Part shown: in pieces, positions 51,874 through 60,431 of the stretch | Position numbering within the stretch: position 1 is the stretch's first letter | How the letters are laid out: the number at the start of each line of letters is the position of its first letter | From: a virus | Virus record (IMG/VR): IMGVR_UViG_3300029258_004337 | Location: 1 to 64,000 of that record | DNA: 64,000 nt | Strand: one strand, 5' to 3' | Made by a program: the position numbers and the translations under genes | Notes under the pieces: generated by a model | The model's input: the letters and a program-made list of their open reading frames with translations, nothing else | Database searches by the model: none | Told to the model about the DNA's origin: nothing

Positions 51874-53411
51874 TGAGAGGCCCCACCGACGGCAGGTTGC
51901 GTCCCGTCCGGGTCGTGAAGGGCGTAGTCCAGGCGGTCAACACCCTGGCGCACAACTACGACGTCCTGGACAAGTTCGGAGGCATGCACCGTGGCATCAA
52001 GTACGTGCCCGCCTTCGTGAATTCGGACGGTGCCGGGTCGTTCTTGACGCTGGAGCAGGGGACGGTCGTCTGGCTGCTGTTCCCCTCTACTGCCCGGACA
52101 CCCTTCATCTTCGCCTGCGAGACGCCGCCAAGGCAGCTCGACGAGGGGGACGCGCAGGAAGACCCCAACGACTTCCGTCAGAACCGTCCTGTCCTCAACG
52201 AGGGCGATCACATGCTGGCGTCGAGCGCGCAGGGAGGGTTTGCCGTGCTCCGGGCCAGCGGGGTCCTCGAGTTCGGGGCCACCCAGTTCGCCAAGCGCCT
52301 CTACGTCCCCATCCGCAACACCATCCGGGACTACTTCGAGAACTGGTTCGTGTCCGCGGCGTCCGGCTCTATGTCCTGGACCTCGAGGCGGGAAGACGAC
52401 CGGCACGGTGAGGACCGCACGCCGGTCGAGTTCAAGCTGGACTTCAAGGAGTTCAGCGAGGACGAGCCCATCATCAAGGTCCGAGCCGGGCGGGTCCAGG
52501 AGGAGGACGCCAAGCAGCTCCCCTTCGGCAAGACCGACTCGATCATCGCCGTCCTGAACATCAACAACGGGGCGAAGGTCTGGGTGGACCGGGCCGGGAA
52601 CGTCTCGTCCGTCGTCTACGGCGGCGTGGTGCACGCCTTCGAGGGGCCTGTCGTCCAGTCCTTCGCGTCCCAGCTCTCGAGGACCGTGCGCGGCAAGCTC
52701 ATCGACAAGTTCGGCGACGTCCGTCGAGAGGTGACGCGCACCCGCACCGTCACGACAGGCCAGGCCGACACCGTGTCCGCCGGAACCCTCGTGAGGCAGG
52801 CCCGAGGGAACCACGTCCTGACCGTGGGCGAGAAGCAGCTCGTCGACGTCGGCGGCGACTCCGTGCGCAAGGTCGCGGGCAACCAGGTGCGTTCTACGGG
52901 CGCCTCCCTCAAGGACACGATCGGGGGGAGTGCGAGCCGCACGGTGGGGGAGAACAGTGAGGACATCGTGGCGGGGGCCATGTCCGTCGTCGTCTCCAAC
53001 ATGAACGGCGACGAGTTCGGGTCGGTTCACAAGGTCGCCCAGGGCAAGCTCCTGCTGCAGGCCTCCCTGGACGACATCATGTTCGGCGTCGGACCCACCG
53101 TGGAGTCCCTCCTCTCCAAGGTGACGATGAAGCTCGACGGCACGATCAAGATGGAGGGCGTGGCCGGGACCGTGGTCGTGGAGCTCAACAGCACGGGGGC
53201 GTCCATCACGACGCCGGGAGGTACGATCTCCGTGGACAACTCCGGGACCGTGGTGCAGGGACCTGCGGGCCCAGCGGGAGCCGTGGTCACCACGCTGTCC
53301 CACCCGGTCGACTTCATGACTGGCATCCCGATCAAGGGCACAGGCTCGGTCGGCGCCGGCGGCGCACCCAACGTCATCGCTCTCCCCTCGTCGTTCGCTT
53401 CGATGGGGTGA
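51873..53411 (+). CDS. Baseplate spike/hub-like protein (gp5/VgrG style)
   Basis: This is a 512-residue protein coupled to the upstream stop (TGATG). Residues 1-110 include an OB-fold-like segment (R-G-I-K-Y-V-P-A-F-V, then G-T-V-V-W-L-L-F-P). The middle is mixed. From about 285 to 430 there are short strands in near-regular repeats (R-T-V-R-G-K-L, V-T-R-T-R-T-V-T-T-G, H-V-L-T-V-G-E-K, S-V-R-K-V-A-G-N), like the triple-stranded beta-helix of T4 gp5 and VgrG spikes. It ends with P-A-G-P-A-G and a Gly-rich tip region. No lysozyme motif is apparent. The spike role is inferred from this pattern. Confidence 0.5.
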   Translation: MRGPTDGRLRPVRVVKGVVQAVNTLAHNYDVLDKFGGMHRGIKYVPAFVNSDGAGSFLTLEQGTVVWLLFPSTARTPFIFACETPPRQLDEGDAQEDPNDFRQNRPVLNEGDHMLASSAQGGFAVLRASGVLEFGATQFAKRLYVPIRNTIRDYFENWFVSAASGSMSWTSRREDDRHGEDRTPVEFKLDFKEFSEDEPIIKVRAGRVQEEDAKQLPFGKTDSIIAVLNINNGAKVWVDRAGNVSSVVYGGVVHAFEGPVVQSFASQLSRTVRGKLIDKFGDVRREVTRTRTVTTGQADTVSAGTLVRQARGNHVLTVGEKQLVDVGGDSVRKVAGNQVRSTGASLKDTIGGSASRTVGENSEDIVAGAMSVVVSNMNGDEFGSVHKVAQGKLLLQASLDDIMFGVGPTVESLLSKVTMKLDGTIKMEGVAGTVVVELNSTGASITTPGGTISVDNSGTVVQGPAGPAGAVVTTLSHPVDFMTGIPIKGTGSVGAGGAPNVIALPSSFASMG

Positions 53412-53414
53412 CCT

Positions 53415-54083
53415 GTGGTTGACGCGACATCCCTCGCCGGCGTCCTGTTCGCCGACTACCTGCTGACCTTCCCGCAGGGGGCGTCAGTGACGGTCGACGT
53501 CGCCGGCCAGCCCAAGGTCCCTGCGAAGGAGTACCTGGACGCCCTCTGCGAGGGCTTCACCGGAGGCATCAAGACCGTCACCATCATGGACAACACGACA
53601 GGCACCGCGGACTCGCCTGGGAACGCCCCTCCGGTCCCCGCGCAGATCCCGGGCTCGGCTCTCGGCATCCCGGTGTTCATGGGCATCACGCAGTGGGCAG
53701 GGCCGCAGACGACGCCCATGCTCATGATCTACGTGGACAAGCTGCTCACCCGGTTCGCCGAGCAGGCGCTGGTGACGATGAACCCCAACCCCGGTGTCGG
53801 GACCGGCGTCGGCGTCGTCGGCGCGCTCAACTCGGGCATGGTCTCCGCCTTCAAGGGGGCGACGCCTGCTCTCCTGAAGCAGGCGTTCGAGGGCAAGGCC
53901 ATCTTCTGCAAGGACTTCGACGTGTCCAAGGGCGCGAACCCCGAGGTCCTCCAGACCATCCCCGCCTTCGTGGAGGCGTGGGCTGTTGGTCTGGAGACGC
54001 TGACAGCCACGGTCAGTTACACAGGCACGGGGGCATCTCCTGTGCCACCATCGAGTTCGGTAGGCACCGGGAGGTTCTCGTGA
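53415..54083 (+). CDS. Tail-region protein, 222 residues
   Basis: GTG start after a GGGGTGA site. It has short hydrophobic segments (L-A-G-V-L-F-A-D-Y-L-L, G-I-P-V-F-M-G-I-T) and a Gly/Val-rich part near 130 (GVGTGVGVVGAL). The C terminus is Ser/Pro-rich. It has no signal peptide. Its end overlaps the next gene's GTG by 4 nt. A tail or baseplate part is suggested by its place after the spike-like gene. Confidence 0.55.
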   Translation: MVDATSLAGVLFADYLLTFPQGASVTVDVAGQPKVPAKEYLDALCEGFTGGIKTVTIMDNTTGTADSPGNAPPVPAQIPGSALGIPVFMGITQWAGPQTTPMLMIYVDKLLTRFAEQALVTMNPNPGVGTGVGVVGALNSGMVSAFKGATPALLKQAFEGKAIFCKDFDVSKGANPEVLQTIPAFVEAWAVGLETLTATVSYTGTGASPVPPSSSVGTGRFS

Positions 54084-54976
54084 ACGTATCCGTCGAGATG
54101 GAGAAGGTCGGCAACGCGCGCACCCGGGCCGCCCTCCTCCGCGCGGCGGAGGCCGCCACTGGGGCGGGCATCGGCGGCATCGTCGGGTACGCCCACGGTG
54201 AAGAGGTCGAGCCGGACGAGCGCGGCGTCAACGCCGTGGTGGGTGCCTTGGGCGGCGCGACCATGAGCACGGTCCTGGCGGGACTGCTCCGGGGCGGTGC
54301 TGCTCGGCGCTTCGCAGATCCCACGGCCTACAAGACCTCGACCCACAACGAGGTGAAGCGGCGAGCGCAGGCGTTCGTCGACTCGGTTCCGCTGCAGGAG
54401 CAGAAGGCGCGGCGAGACCGGCTGAGCGCGCTCGTGAACCGCGCCAAGGCCGCGCCCGGCAAGCTCGACTCCCGCATCCAGGGCCAGCGCGACGAGGCCG
54501 CCGCCCTACGCCGCCTCATGGCCGGCTACGGCTCCGGGGCCAGCGCGATGGGCGATGCTGGTGCTCGCGCCCAGGCAGCGTGGCACGCGGCGCGCAACAC
54601 CGCGAGCCACGTGGCGGACGACGTCGACCACATGGAAGACCTCGCGCATCGAGTCCTGTTCCGGCGGGTCACAGACTTGGACCACGCGGCCGGAACCCTG
54701 CAGCGCGACGTTCCTCGTCGGCGGGACCTGATGAGCCGAGCTCACGACGCCGCCCGCACCCGCTTCCGCGACGCGAACCAGGCCGTGACCTTGAGCGAGA
54801 GGATGGTCCGGAACGCGTCCCGCTTCGCCGAGGACCCCGCGGCGGCACTGAAGAAGGGCGGCCTGCCCAAGGACGAGGTCGACGCCATCCGTCGTGTAGG
54901 TGCGCTGGCCGAAGCCGCGGACCGTGCACGTGCTGCCCGACGCGCGGGCCAGACCTTCTTCGGGTTCGGAGTCTGA
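54080..54976 (+). CDS. Gly-rich N-terminus plus long helical protein
   Basis: This is a 298-residue protein; the GTG at 54080 follows GGGAGG. Residues 7-11 read M-E-K-V-G, a variant of the N-terminal K-x-A motif. A Gly/Ala hydrophobic hairpin spans about 25-68 (GAGIGGIVGYAHG and VVGALGGATMSTVLAGLL). The remaining 220 residues are Arg/Ala-rich helices. This architecture suggests a packaged protein that could insert into or cross membranes on ejection. It overlaps the genes on both sides (GTG within the upstream end; TGATG to the next). Confidence 0.6.
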   Translation: MNVSVEMEKVGNARTRAALLRAAEAATGAGIGGIVGYAHGEEVEPDERGVNAVVGALGGATMSTVLAGLLRGGAARRFADPTAYKTSTHNEVKRRAQAFVDSVPLQEQKARRDRLSALVNRAKAAPGKLDSRIQGQRDEAAALRRLMAGYGSGASAMGDAGARAQAAWHAARNTASHVADDVDHMEDLAHRVLFRRVTDLDHAAGTLQRDVPRRRDLMSRAHDAARTRFRDANQAVTLSERMVRNASRFAEDPAAALKKGGLPKDEVDAIRRVGALAEAADRARAARRAGQTFFGFGV

Positions 54977-56184
54977 TGTCCTGGCACTCCCTGGAGTTGG
55001 ACCCCATCGAGACGGACCAGATCGAGGCCGTCATCGATGCCATCACGGAGCCGCTCAACGTGGCTCTCGGGGTGGCCGACCTCGCCATCAGTGCGCTCGA
55101 GCTCGCGCAGGTCCTCCTGCTCGGAGCGGAGAACCTGGCGGCTGTGGCCCTCAACGAGGCCATCAACGCCATCGAGGCCTCCATCAAGGAGGCGATGGAG
55201 TGCAACGTCTCGACGTTCCTGCACATGAACGTGAACTGGGACAAGGAGTGGGACCTCGAGACGTACAAGGATGCGGGCACCTGGCCCTGGAGAGGGACTG
55301 GCCTCTCTGGATGGGGCCTGGACGTGATGTCGTCCCTCCACGACACCTCCGACCCGATGCGCCCACTCACCGACGACGACACCAACGTGTGGGGCCTGCT
55401 CTTCGTGCTGGGCCTGCCGGGCTTCGAGTCCGTGGGCGAGATGGCGAAAGCCGCCGGTGCCTTCGGCGACTTCTCGGACTTCACCAGCATCTTCGACGCC
55501 GAGGCCATCGAGAAGTACGGCGAGGACTACAAGGGCCTGGCCCGCCTCGGCTCTGCCTTCGTGGACCCCTTCGTGCGCGACGCCACGGGGCGCAGTGACG
55601 TGCTCGAGCGGATGCAGGAGAAGTGGGAGGAGGTGGGCGGCAACGTCACCGACACCGAGGGGTACACGCCCCTGCCGGGCAACTACCCCCACTGGTACAG
55701 CGTGCCGATGCAGACGCTGGTGCCTCCTCTCGAGGCCATCTTCGGCGGGCTGCGCAACATCCTGAACGGGCTGCGTCCCGCTCTGGGGCAGATGGACCTG
55801 CTCGGAGATCTGCTCGCCGCGATCCGCGCTCGCATCGAGTACATCCGCTACATCGTCGAGCGGATCGAGGCCGCGATCTTGGCGCTCATCGACCTCATCA
55901 ACTTCCTCACGCAGTGCCACGTCTACGTCATCGACACCGAGTACGGAGACGGGCTGGGCCTCGATGGGGCCATCGCGAAGGCCGTTTCGGACCCCGAAGC
56001 GCCGGACTACGGAGACGATGGGATCGTCCTCGGGATAGGGATGTTCGCGACGGCAGGGAACATGAAGGCGCCGCTCGAGGCCTTCTGGTCCCTTCTCGGG
56101 ATGCAGGCTTCGGCGTATGCTGACACGGCGACAACCCGAGCCACGAACATCCAGGACAGCTACGACGAGCTCTTCCCAGCTTAG
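54976..56184 (+). CDS. Helical tail/virion protein
   Basis: This is a 402-residue protein; the ATG at 54976 overlaps the upstream stop. The N-terminal 80 residues are long Ala/Leu/Ile-rich helices (A-L-E-L-A-Q-V-L-L-L-G-A-E-N-L). A second hydrophobic helical region (about 270-320) contains R-A-R-I-E-Y-I-R-Y-I-V followed by L-A-L-I-D-L-I-N-F-L. The protein lies between two Gly-rich or K-x-A proteins. It may be a tape-like, pore-related or internal protein, but it is short for a tape measure. Confidence 0.5.
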   Translation: MSWHSLELDPIETDQIEAVIDAITEPLNVALGVADLAISALELAQVLLLGAENLAAVALNEAINAIEASIKEAMECNVSTFLHMNVNWDKEWDLETYKDAGTWPWRGTGLSGWGLDVMSSLHDTSDPMRPLTDDDTNVWGLLFVLGLPGFESVGEMAKAAGAFGDFSDFTSIFDAEAIEKYGEDYKGLARLGSAFVDPFVRDATGRSDVLERMQEKWEEVGGNVTDTEGYTPLPGNYPHWYSVPMQTLVPPLEAIFGGLRNILNGLRPALGQMDLLGDLLAAIRARIEYIRYIVERIEAAILALIDLINFLTQCHVYVIDTEYGDGLGLDGAIAKAVSDPEAPDYGDDGIVLGIGMFATAGNMKAPLEAFWSLLGMQASAYADTATTRATNIQDSYDELFPA

Positions 56185-56193
56185 GATGCCTCC

Positions 56194-58119
56194 ATGAAGC
56201 CCCTCTTCCACAAGCCCGACACGTCCCTCGAGAAGCTGGCCTACCGCACCAAGCTGGGCTCGAACCCCAACGACTGGGGCATGGAGGTCCTCGACGCGGT
56301 CTACAAGGAGCACCCCTACCTCAAGTCCTACTCCGTGGACGTCGACATCAAGGACAAGGACGAGGGGTCGGGCACAGCGGTAGGCACGGTGATCGTCTAC
56401 CCGACGATGATGACGAAGGAGGCTGCCGCCGCGAAGCAGCGCGTCATCTCCATGCCGATCATCATCAAGGAGCGCGAGATGGCTCCGCTCGACGTGTACA
56501 TGGGCGGCGAGGAGGGCACGCCCCACCCTGCCAGCCAGGAGGACATCGAGAGCACGCTGCAGAGCCCGGAGCTGTTCGAGGGTCCGGAGCCGAGGCGTTC
56601 CGGTCGTGGAGGGCGCGGAGCGCTGGACCTGAGCGTCCCCTCTCGCTTCGGTACGATGGGCTCCGGTCAGGGCTACGGGATGGGCGGCGCTGACCAGAGC
56701 AGCGGGTCCCTGATGAAGACGGCGTCGGTGTGGGCGGGCATCGGCCCTCGCCTCGACCTCGAGAAGCTCGCCGCCTACCTCAAGCCGGTCGCGCACAGCA
56801 TCGAGCCCACCGTCCGAGAGGTCGCGGCTGCGGTCGATGCCGGGACGGTGGGTCCTTCCGACGCCGACGTCGTGCAGGTGAGCGGCAAGCCCGGCAACCT
56901 CATGGTCAAGACCGCGAGCTGCGGGGCCTACTCCCCTGTCGCGAAGCGCATCGACGACGACGCAGCCCAGAAGCTCGTCGGAGATCGCTGGGGCGAGCTC
57001 GCGGAGCGCGGCTACGTGACCCTCGTCTCGAACCCGGTCGACGACATCGACCAGCTCGAGAAGCTGGCTTCAGTCCAGGAGGCCAGCGTCGGCGAGGTCT
57101 CCATCGGGGGGCGTCGAGTCCGCGCCTCCATCTTCCCGGAGGTTCGGACGCTGCACCACACCCAGCTCCCCGGCACGCTCGTCCTCGGCGACGGCTGGTT
57201 CGCGGAGGCGGAGAAGGTCGCGGCGGCCAACACGATCATGCACCCCGGCATCGAGCCCTTCCGTCCGTCGGGCCGGGTCGTCCCCGTCGACGGTCAAGGC
57301 GTCGCCTACGAGCCGCTGCTCATCAAGTCCTTCGTCGGCTCCTTCGAGAAGCACGCCTGCGTCGCCACCCGTCTCGGTAGCGGACAGGACATCGTCATCC
57401 ACTTCTTCCCCGAACTGCAGAAGATCGCCCACGTAGGCGGCAACGAGTACGCCTTCCCGGTGCCGGGTGCCTACATGGGCTTCCTCCCGTACCCCGACGT
57501 CGACAGCCGGAAGACCATCGACGACGCGATGGTGCAGGACGCCGCCTTCGACCTCCGCCGCATGCCGTCGATGGTGAAGGTCGCCTCCGACGGCGAGGCG
57601 TGGCGTCTGTGGGGACCCGCCCGCATCCAGGGCGAGTACGACGAGGCCGGCGTGATGTTCGCCCTCGGCGCTGCTGGTGTCGCCCCAGACCGTGCCCGGG
57701 GCATGCTCAAGCACGCGTCCCTCTACCGGGAAGCCGTCGAGTTCTCGAACGTGCGCGACATCGAGGAGGCGACTCCTGCGCCGCCGCGTGACCTGGCACC
57801 CCGCTCGACCACCTGGCGTGACGCGGTGGCCTACCTGTTCAACGAGGACGGCCAGGAGCTGATGAAGTCGGCGGGCGTGCGAATGAAGGGGCAGTCGCCC
57901 AGCAGCCTGCTCTCCCTCGACTTCGTGACGCCGGAGAACGCGTCCATGTACGTCAGCTACCTCCCGGACCTCGAGAAGGCGGCGTCTCACCTCGCGGAGT
58001 TGCTCGTTGCCTCCCGACTCGGGTACGACGACATCAGGGAGCGGTCGGCCAAGAACGCGATGACCCAGCTCCAGTCCGTGGTCACCGACCTACGGGAGCT
58101 CGACCACAAGGTGCACTGA
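56194..58119 (+). CDS. Virion protein with 13 regularly spaced K-x-A motifs
   Basis: This is a 641-residue protein. The motif hydrophobic-x-Lys-x-Ala occurs 13 times, with Lys at residues 14, 75, 175, 191, 239, 290, 341, 386, 410, 462, 506, 558 and 594. Typical forms are L-E-K-L-A-S/Y and M-V-K-T-A-S. From 191 onward the spacing is 24-52 residues, mostly 44-52. A Gly/Arg-rich linker is present at 130-170. No known domain is recognised. The protein at 41339 has at least six such motifs. Repeated sites of this kind could be cut by a maturation protease or could bind a partner repeatedly. It overlaps the next gene by one base. Confidence 0.65.
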   Translation: MKPLFHKPDTSLEKLAYRTKLGSNPNDWGMEVLDAVYKEHPYLKSYSVDVDIKDKDEGSGTAVGTVIVYPTMMTKEAAAAKQRVISMPIIIKEREMAPLDVYMGGEEGTPHPASQEDIESTLQSPELFEGPEPRRSGRGGRGALDLSVPSRFGTMGSGQGYGMGGADQSSGSLMKTASVWAGIGPRLDLEKLAAYLKPVAHSIEPTVREVAAAVDAGTVGPSDADVVQVSGKPGNLMVKTASCGAYSPVAKRIDDDAAQKLVGDRWGELAERGYVTLVSNPVDDIDQLEKLASVQEASVGEVSIGGRRVRASIFPEVRTLHHTQLPGTLVLGDGWFAEAEKVAAANTIMHPGIEPFRPSGRVVPVDGQGVAYEPLLIKSFVGSFEKHACVATRLGSGQDIVIHFFPELQKIAHVGGNEYAFPVPGAYMGFLPYPDVDSRKTIDDAMVQDAAFDLRRMPSMVKVASDGEAWRLWGPARIQGEYDEAGVMFALGAAGVAPDRARGMLKHASLYREAVEFSNVRDIEEATPAPPRDLAPRSTTWRDAVAYLFNEDGQELMKSAGVRMKGQSPSSLLSLDFVTPENASMYVSYLPDLEKAASHLAELLVASRLGYDDIRERSAKNAMTQLQSVVTDLRELDHKVH

Positions 58120-58628
58120 TGGATCCGTTCCGCGCAGAACTCGAGAAGCTGGCCAACGTGAAGACCACGCTGGGCGCTGCCTTGCTGTCCGGCCTGGCGG
58201 CCGGCTCGGCCATCCGGTCGAACCAGAAGCCGCAGTACCGCACGGACCAGATCGTGCGCGCGCAGCGGGGCATGACGGCCGACGAGTTCAAGCGACGTGA
58301 GCTCAACCGCAAGCTGACGGCCGGAGCCGGGGCAATCGCCACGGGCGCTGCCGTGGGCCTCGGCATGGCTCCTGCGCGCAAGGCCCTCGTGTCTCGCGCG
58401 CAGCGCTTCGTCACCGACGTGGCCGAGCCGACCCTCGCGCGCATCGACGAGGTGGCTGCCGCGGCGTCCAAGCGTCACGCGGACGACATCGTGGCCGCCG
58501 CCACGGCCAAGAGCGGGGAGGTCGGAGAGTCGTTCGGCAAGGGCGTCAGGTCCGGCCTGGACTTCAGCTCCATCTTCCCGGACGGCAAGATCCGCAGCGT
58601 GCTGGGGCGCTTTGCCGGCAGGGGGTAG
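58119..58628 (+). CDS. Gly/Ala-rich small protein with LEKLA motif
   Basis: This is a 169-residue protein; TGATG overlap with the upstream gene. Residues 8-12 read L-E-K-L-A. Two hydrophobic Ala/Gly stretches (about 18-30 and 66-85, GAGAIATGAAVGLGMAP) could span a membrane. The C-terminal half is helical with acidic and basic patches. This is the same architecture as the genes at 19433, 51268 and 54080. A packaged membrane-active role is inferred from the shared layout. Confidence 0.6.
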   Translation: MDPFRAELEKLANVKTTLGAALLSGLAAGSAIRSNQKPQYRTDQIVRAQRGMTADEFKRRELNRKLTAGAGAIATGAAVGLGMAPARKALVSRAQRFVTDVAEPTLARIDEVAAAASKRHADDIVAAATAKSGEVGESFGKGVRSGLDFSSIFPDGKIRSVLGRFAGRG

Positions 58629-58631
58629 ACG

Positions 58632-59480
58632 TTGCTGTACCCCCACGAGAAGTACCTGAAGTACCTCCTGTCGAAGCAGTGGACGGACGCCCAGATCCGG
58701 GCGGAGTGCGAGAGCCTCGGGCTGGACCTCCCCACTGAGGATGAGCTCGTCGCGCGTCGTGATGCCTTCCCGGAGTACCCCCTCAGCTGGACTCCGGTCC
58801 TGAACAGGTACGACCTCGAGTTCGCTCGGTGGCTTCGGGAGCTCGAGGTCCTGCGCCTCTGGCACGACACTGCGCTGGTCCGCTCGGCGAAGGACATCCT
58901 GACCTCGTTCCGCCTCCGCCGTGCGGTCGAGGTCGTCCTCCTCCTGAACCCGGACCCTGCAGAGACGCGGGCCTTGCTGAAGCAGGTGAAGAACGTCCGA
59001 GTCCCCTCGGCCGCCGTCCTCACCGCCTACCGCGACATCTACTGGAACTTCGAGGTGATGTCGCCGCGGCAGGCGTTCTCCTACATCACCCAGCACGGGG
59101 ACAACCGGCCCGAGCTGCACTTCGCCCTGCACGGCCAGGAGCGCAGCGCGCTGGGTGCCGTGGGCATCATGGCGGACCTCCCTGCCCCAGAGGATGCCCT
59201 CGATGAAGCGCTGGACCTCAGCCTCCAGTTGGCCGAGCGAGCTCGTAGGCAGGTCGACCGCATGCCCGATGCCGGCACCATCCGGCTCATGGGCGGACTG
59301 GGCAAGCTGCTCGAGGCGAGGGACAAGCAGCGTGGCGGTGCCGGCGCAGACATGAGGGAGAAGGCACGCACCTTCAAGCTCGGCCGGGCCCACATCCCTG
59401 CCATTCCGTCCATCGATGATATACAGGGCGGAGACCTGGAGGAACTCGATGCAGCAGACATCGCCGGAGACGCGGGGTGA
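58632..59480 (+). CDS. Head/connector-region helical protein
   Basis: This is a 282-residue protein with a TTG start after GGCAGGGGG. The N-terminal 40 residues (Y-P-H-E-K-Y-L-K-Y-L-L, then W-T-D-A-Q-I-R-A-E-C) look like a helix-turn-helix. The central region contains W-N-F-E-V-M-S and an S-Y-I-T-Q-H-G turn. The C terminus is acidic. No family is recognised; the region suggests a head completion or packaging accessory protein. Its 3' end overlaps the next gene by 32 nt. Confidence 0.55.
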   Translation: MLYPHEKYLKYLLSKQWTDAQIRAECESLGLDLPTEDELVARRDAFPEYPLSWTPVLNRYDLEFARWLRELEVLRLWHDTALVRSAKDILTSFRLRRAVEVVLLLNPDPAETRALLKQVKNVRVPSAAVLTAYRDIYWNFEVMSPRQAFSYITQHGDNRPELHFALHGQERSALGAVGIMADLPAPEDALDEALDLSLQLAERARRQVDRMPDAGTIRLMGGLGKLLEARDKQRGGAGADMREKARTFKLGRAHIPAIPSIDDIQGGDLEELDAADIAGDAG

Positions 59481-60021
59481 CCTGACCCCCGAGCATCTCG
59501 ACAAGATCGCCCGTGGCCGCGAGGCCGTGAAGGACATGCAGGAGAAGGGAGCGGTCGACAAGGCCGGCGTCAAGCCCGTCGCCTTCGACTGGAAGCGCCA
59601 TCGAGGCGAGTCCTTCGACGTCGACTACGCGGAGAGCGGGGACGACGTGATCTACCAGTTCTGGCCGCCGGACGACCAGGACGACTTCCCAGGCGGTCGT
59701 GAGCAGACCAAGATGGGTCTCGTGCCCTCCTTCGCCATGACGGCCGATGAGGTGTTCGGGAACTTCCTCCCCGGCACGGCCGTCGTGTTCGCCGAGCTCA
59801 TCGACGTCGACGAGCAGAAGGCCGTCTCGCAGGTGGAGGGCCGCGAGCAGCGGATCGTGCGTCCTCACCAGGCCGACATCGAGGAGGAAGAGCTCGGCGC
59901 CCTCCCCTACCGCCCCACCCTGTACGTCAAGGTCGAGGGGCAGCTCGCCAACCCCGTCGGCCGCGACGTGCTGCTCAACCGGATCTTCACCGAGCTCGAC
60001 AAGGCTCACGGAGCACGCTGA
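59449..60021 (+). CDS. Acidic head-region protein
   Basis: This is a 190-residue protein. I start it at the ATG at 59449, where GGAGG lies 6 nt upstream, rather than at an ATG 33 nt earlier. It is acidic. It contains I-Y-Q-F-W-P-P-D-D-Q-D-D-F and a possible strand near G-T-A-V-V-F-A-E-L-I. No motif is recognised. It is coupled to the next gene (TGATG). A structural accessory role is suggested by context. Confidence 0.5.
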   Translation: MQQTSPETRGDLTPEHLDKIARGREAVKDMQEKGAVDKAGVKPVAFDWKRHRGESFDVDYAESGDDVIYQFWPPDDQDDFPGGREQTKMGLVPSFAMTADEVFGNFLPGTAVVFAELIDVDEQKAVSQVEGREQRIVRPHQADIEEEELGALPYRPTLYVKVEGQLANPVGRDVLLNRIFTELDKAHGAR

Positions 60022-60431
60022 TGGCCCTCTACGCGACCAAGACCCTCACAGGCGTCCGCGCCTACCTCGACTTCCTGAACGGCACGAAGGTCGCGTCAGG
60101 CGCCCCCCAGCCCGACGCGGGCACCGGCACGGGCCTCACGGCGGCGGCGGCCTCGGCCGACGTCAGCGGCGCCAACGACGCCTTCGCAGACGTGGAGGTG
60201 GGTGACCGCTTCTACATCAGCGGGGTGGCCACCGAGTTCGTCGTCAGCGTGAAGGCCGACGACGAGAACCTGACGCTGGACGATGTCGCCGGCGTCACGC
60301 TCGCTGGCGACATCGGGAAGTGGCAGGCTCGCCGCGGCGCGCGCATCGAGCCGTCGAGCATCCACGAGACCGACATCGAAGGCTCGAACGGACCCATCTA
60401 CCGAGTGACCTACACCGTGGTGGACTTCTGA
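60021..60431 (+). CDS. Small virion protein sharing the VGD module
   Basis: This is a 136-residue protein. Residues 48-105 (F-A-D-V-E-V-G-D-R-F-Y-I, then K-A-D-D-E-N-L and G-K-W) match residues 94-152 of the tail protein at 284-1261. The N terminus (MALYATKTLTGVRAYLDF) and the C-terminal strands add a sheet. It is small enough to be a decoration, adaptor or tail-tube-like protein. The shared module indicates duplication within the genome. It is coupled to both neighbours. Confidence 0.55.
   Translation: MALYATKTLTGVRAYLDFLNGTKVASGAPQPDAGTGTGLTAAAASADVSGANDAFADVEVGDRFYISGVATEFVVSVKADDENLTLDDVAGVTLAGDIGKWQARRGARIEPSSIHETDIEGSNGPIYRVTYTVVDF

Noticed and set aside
53218-53231. GAGGTACGATCTCC, identical to a promoter-like stretch at 18781-18794
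   Set aside because: This copy lies inside the spike-like gene with no gene start downstream at a fitting distance.
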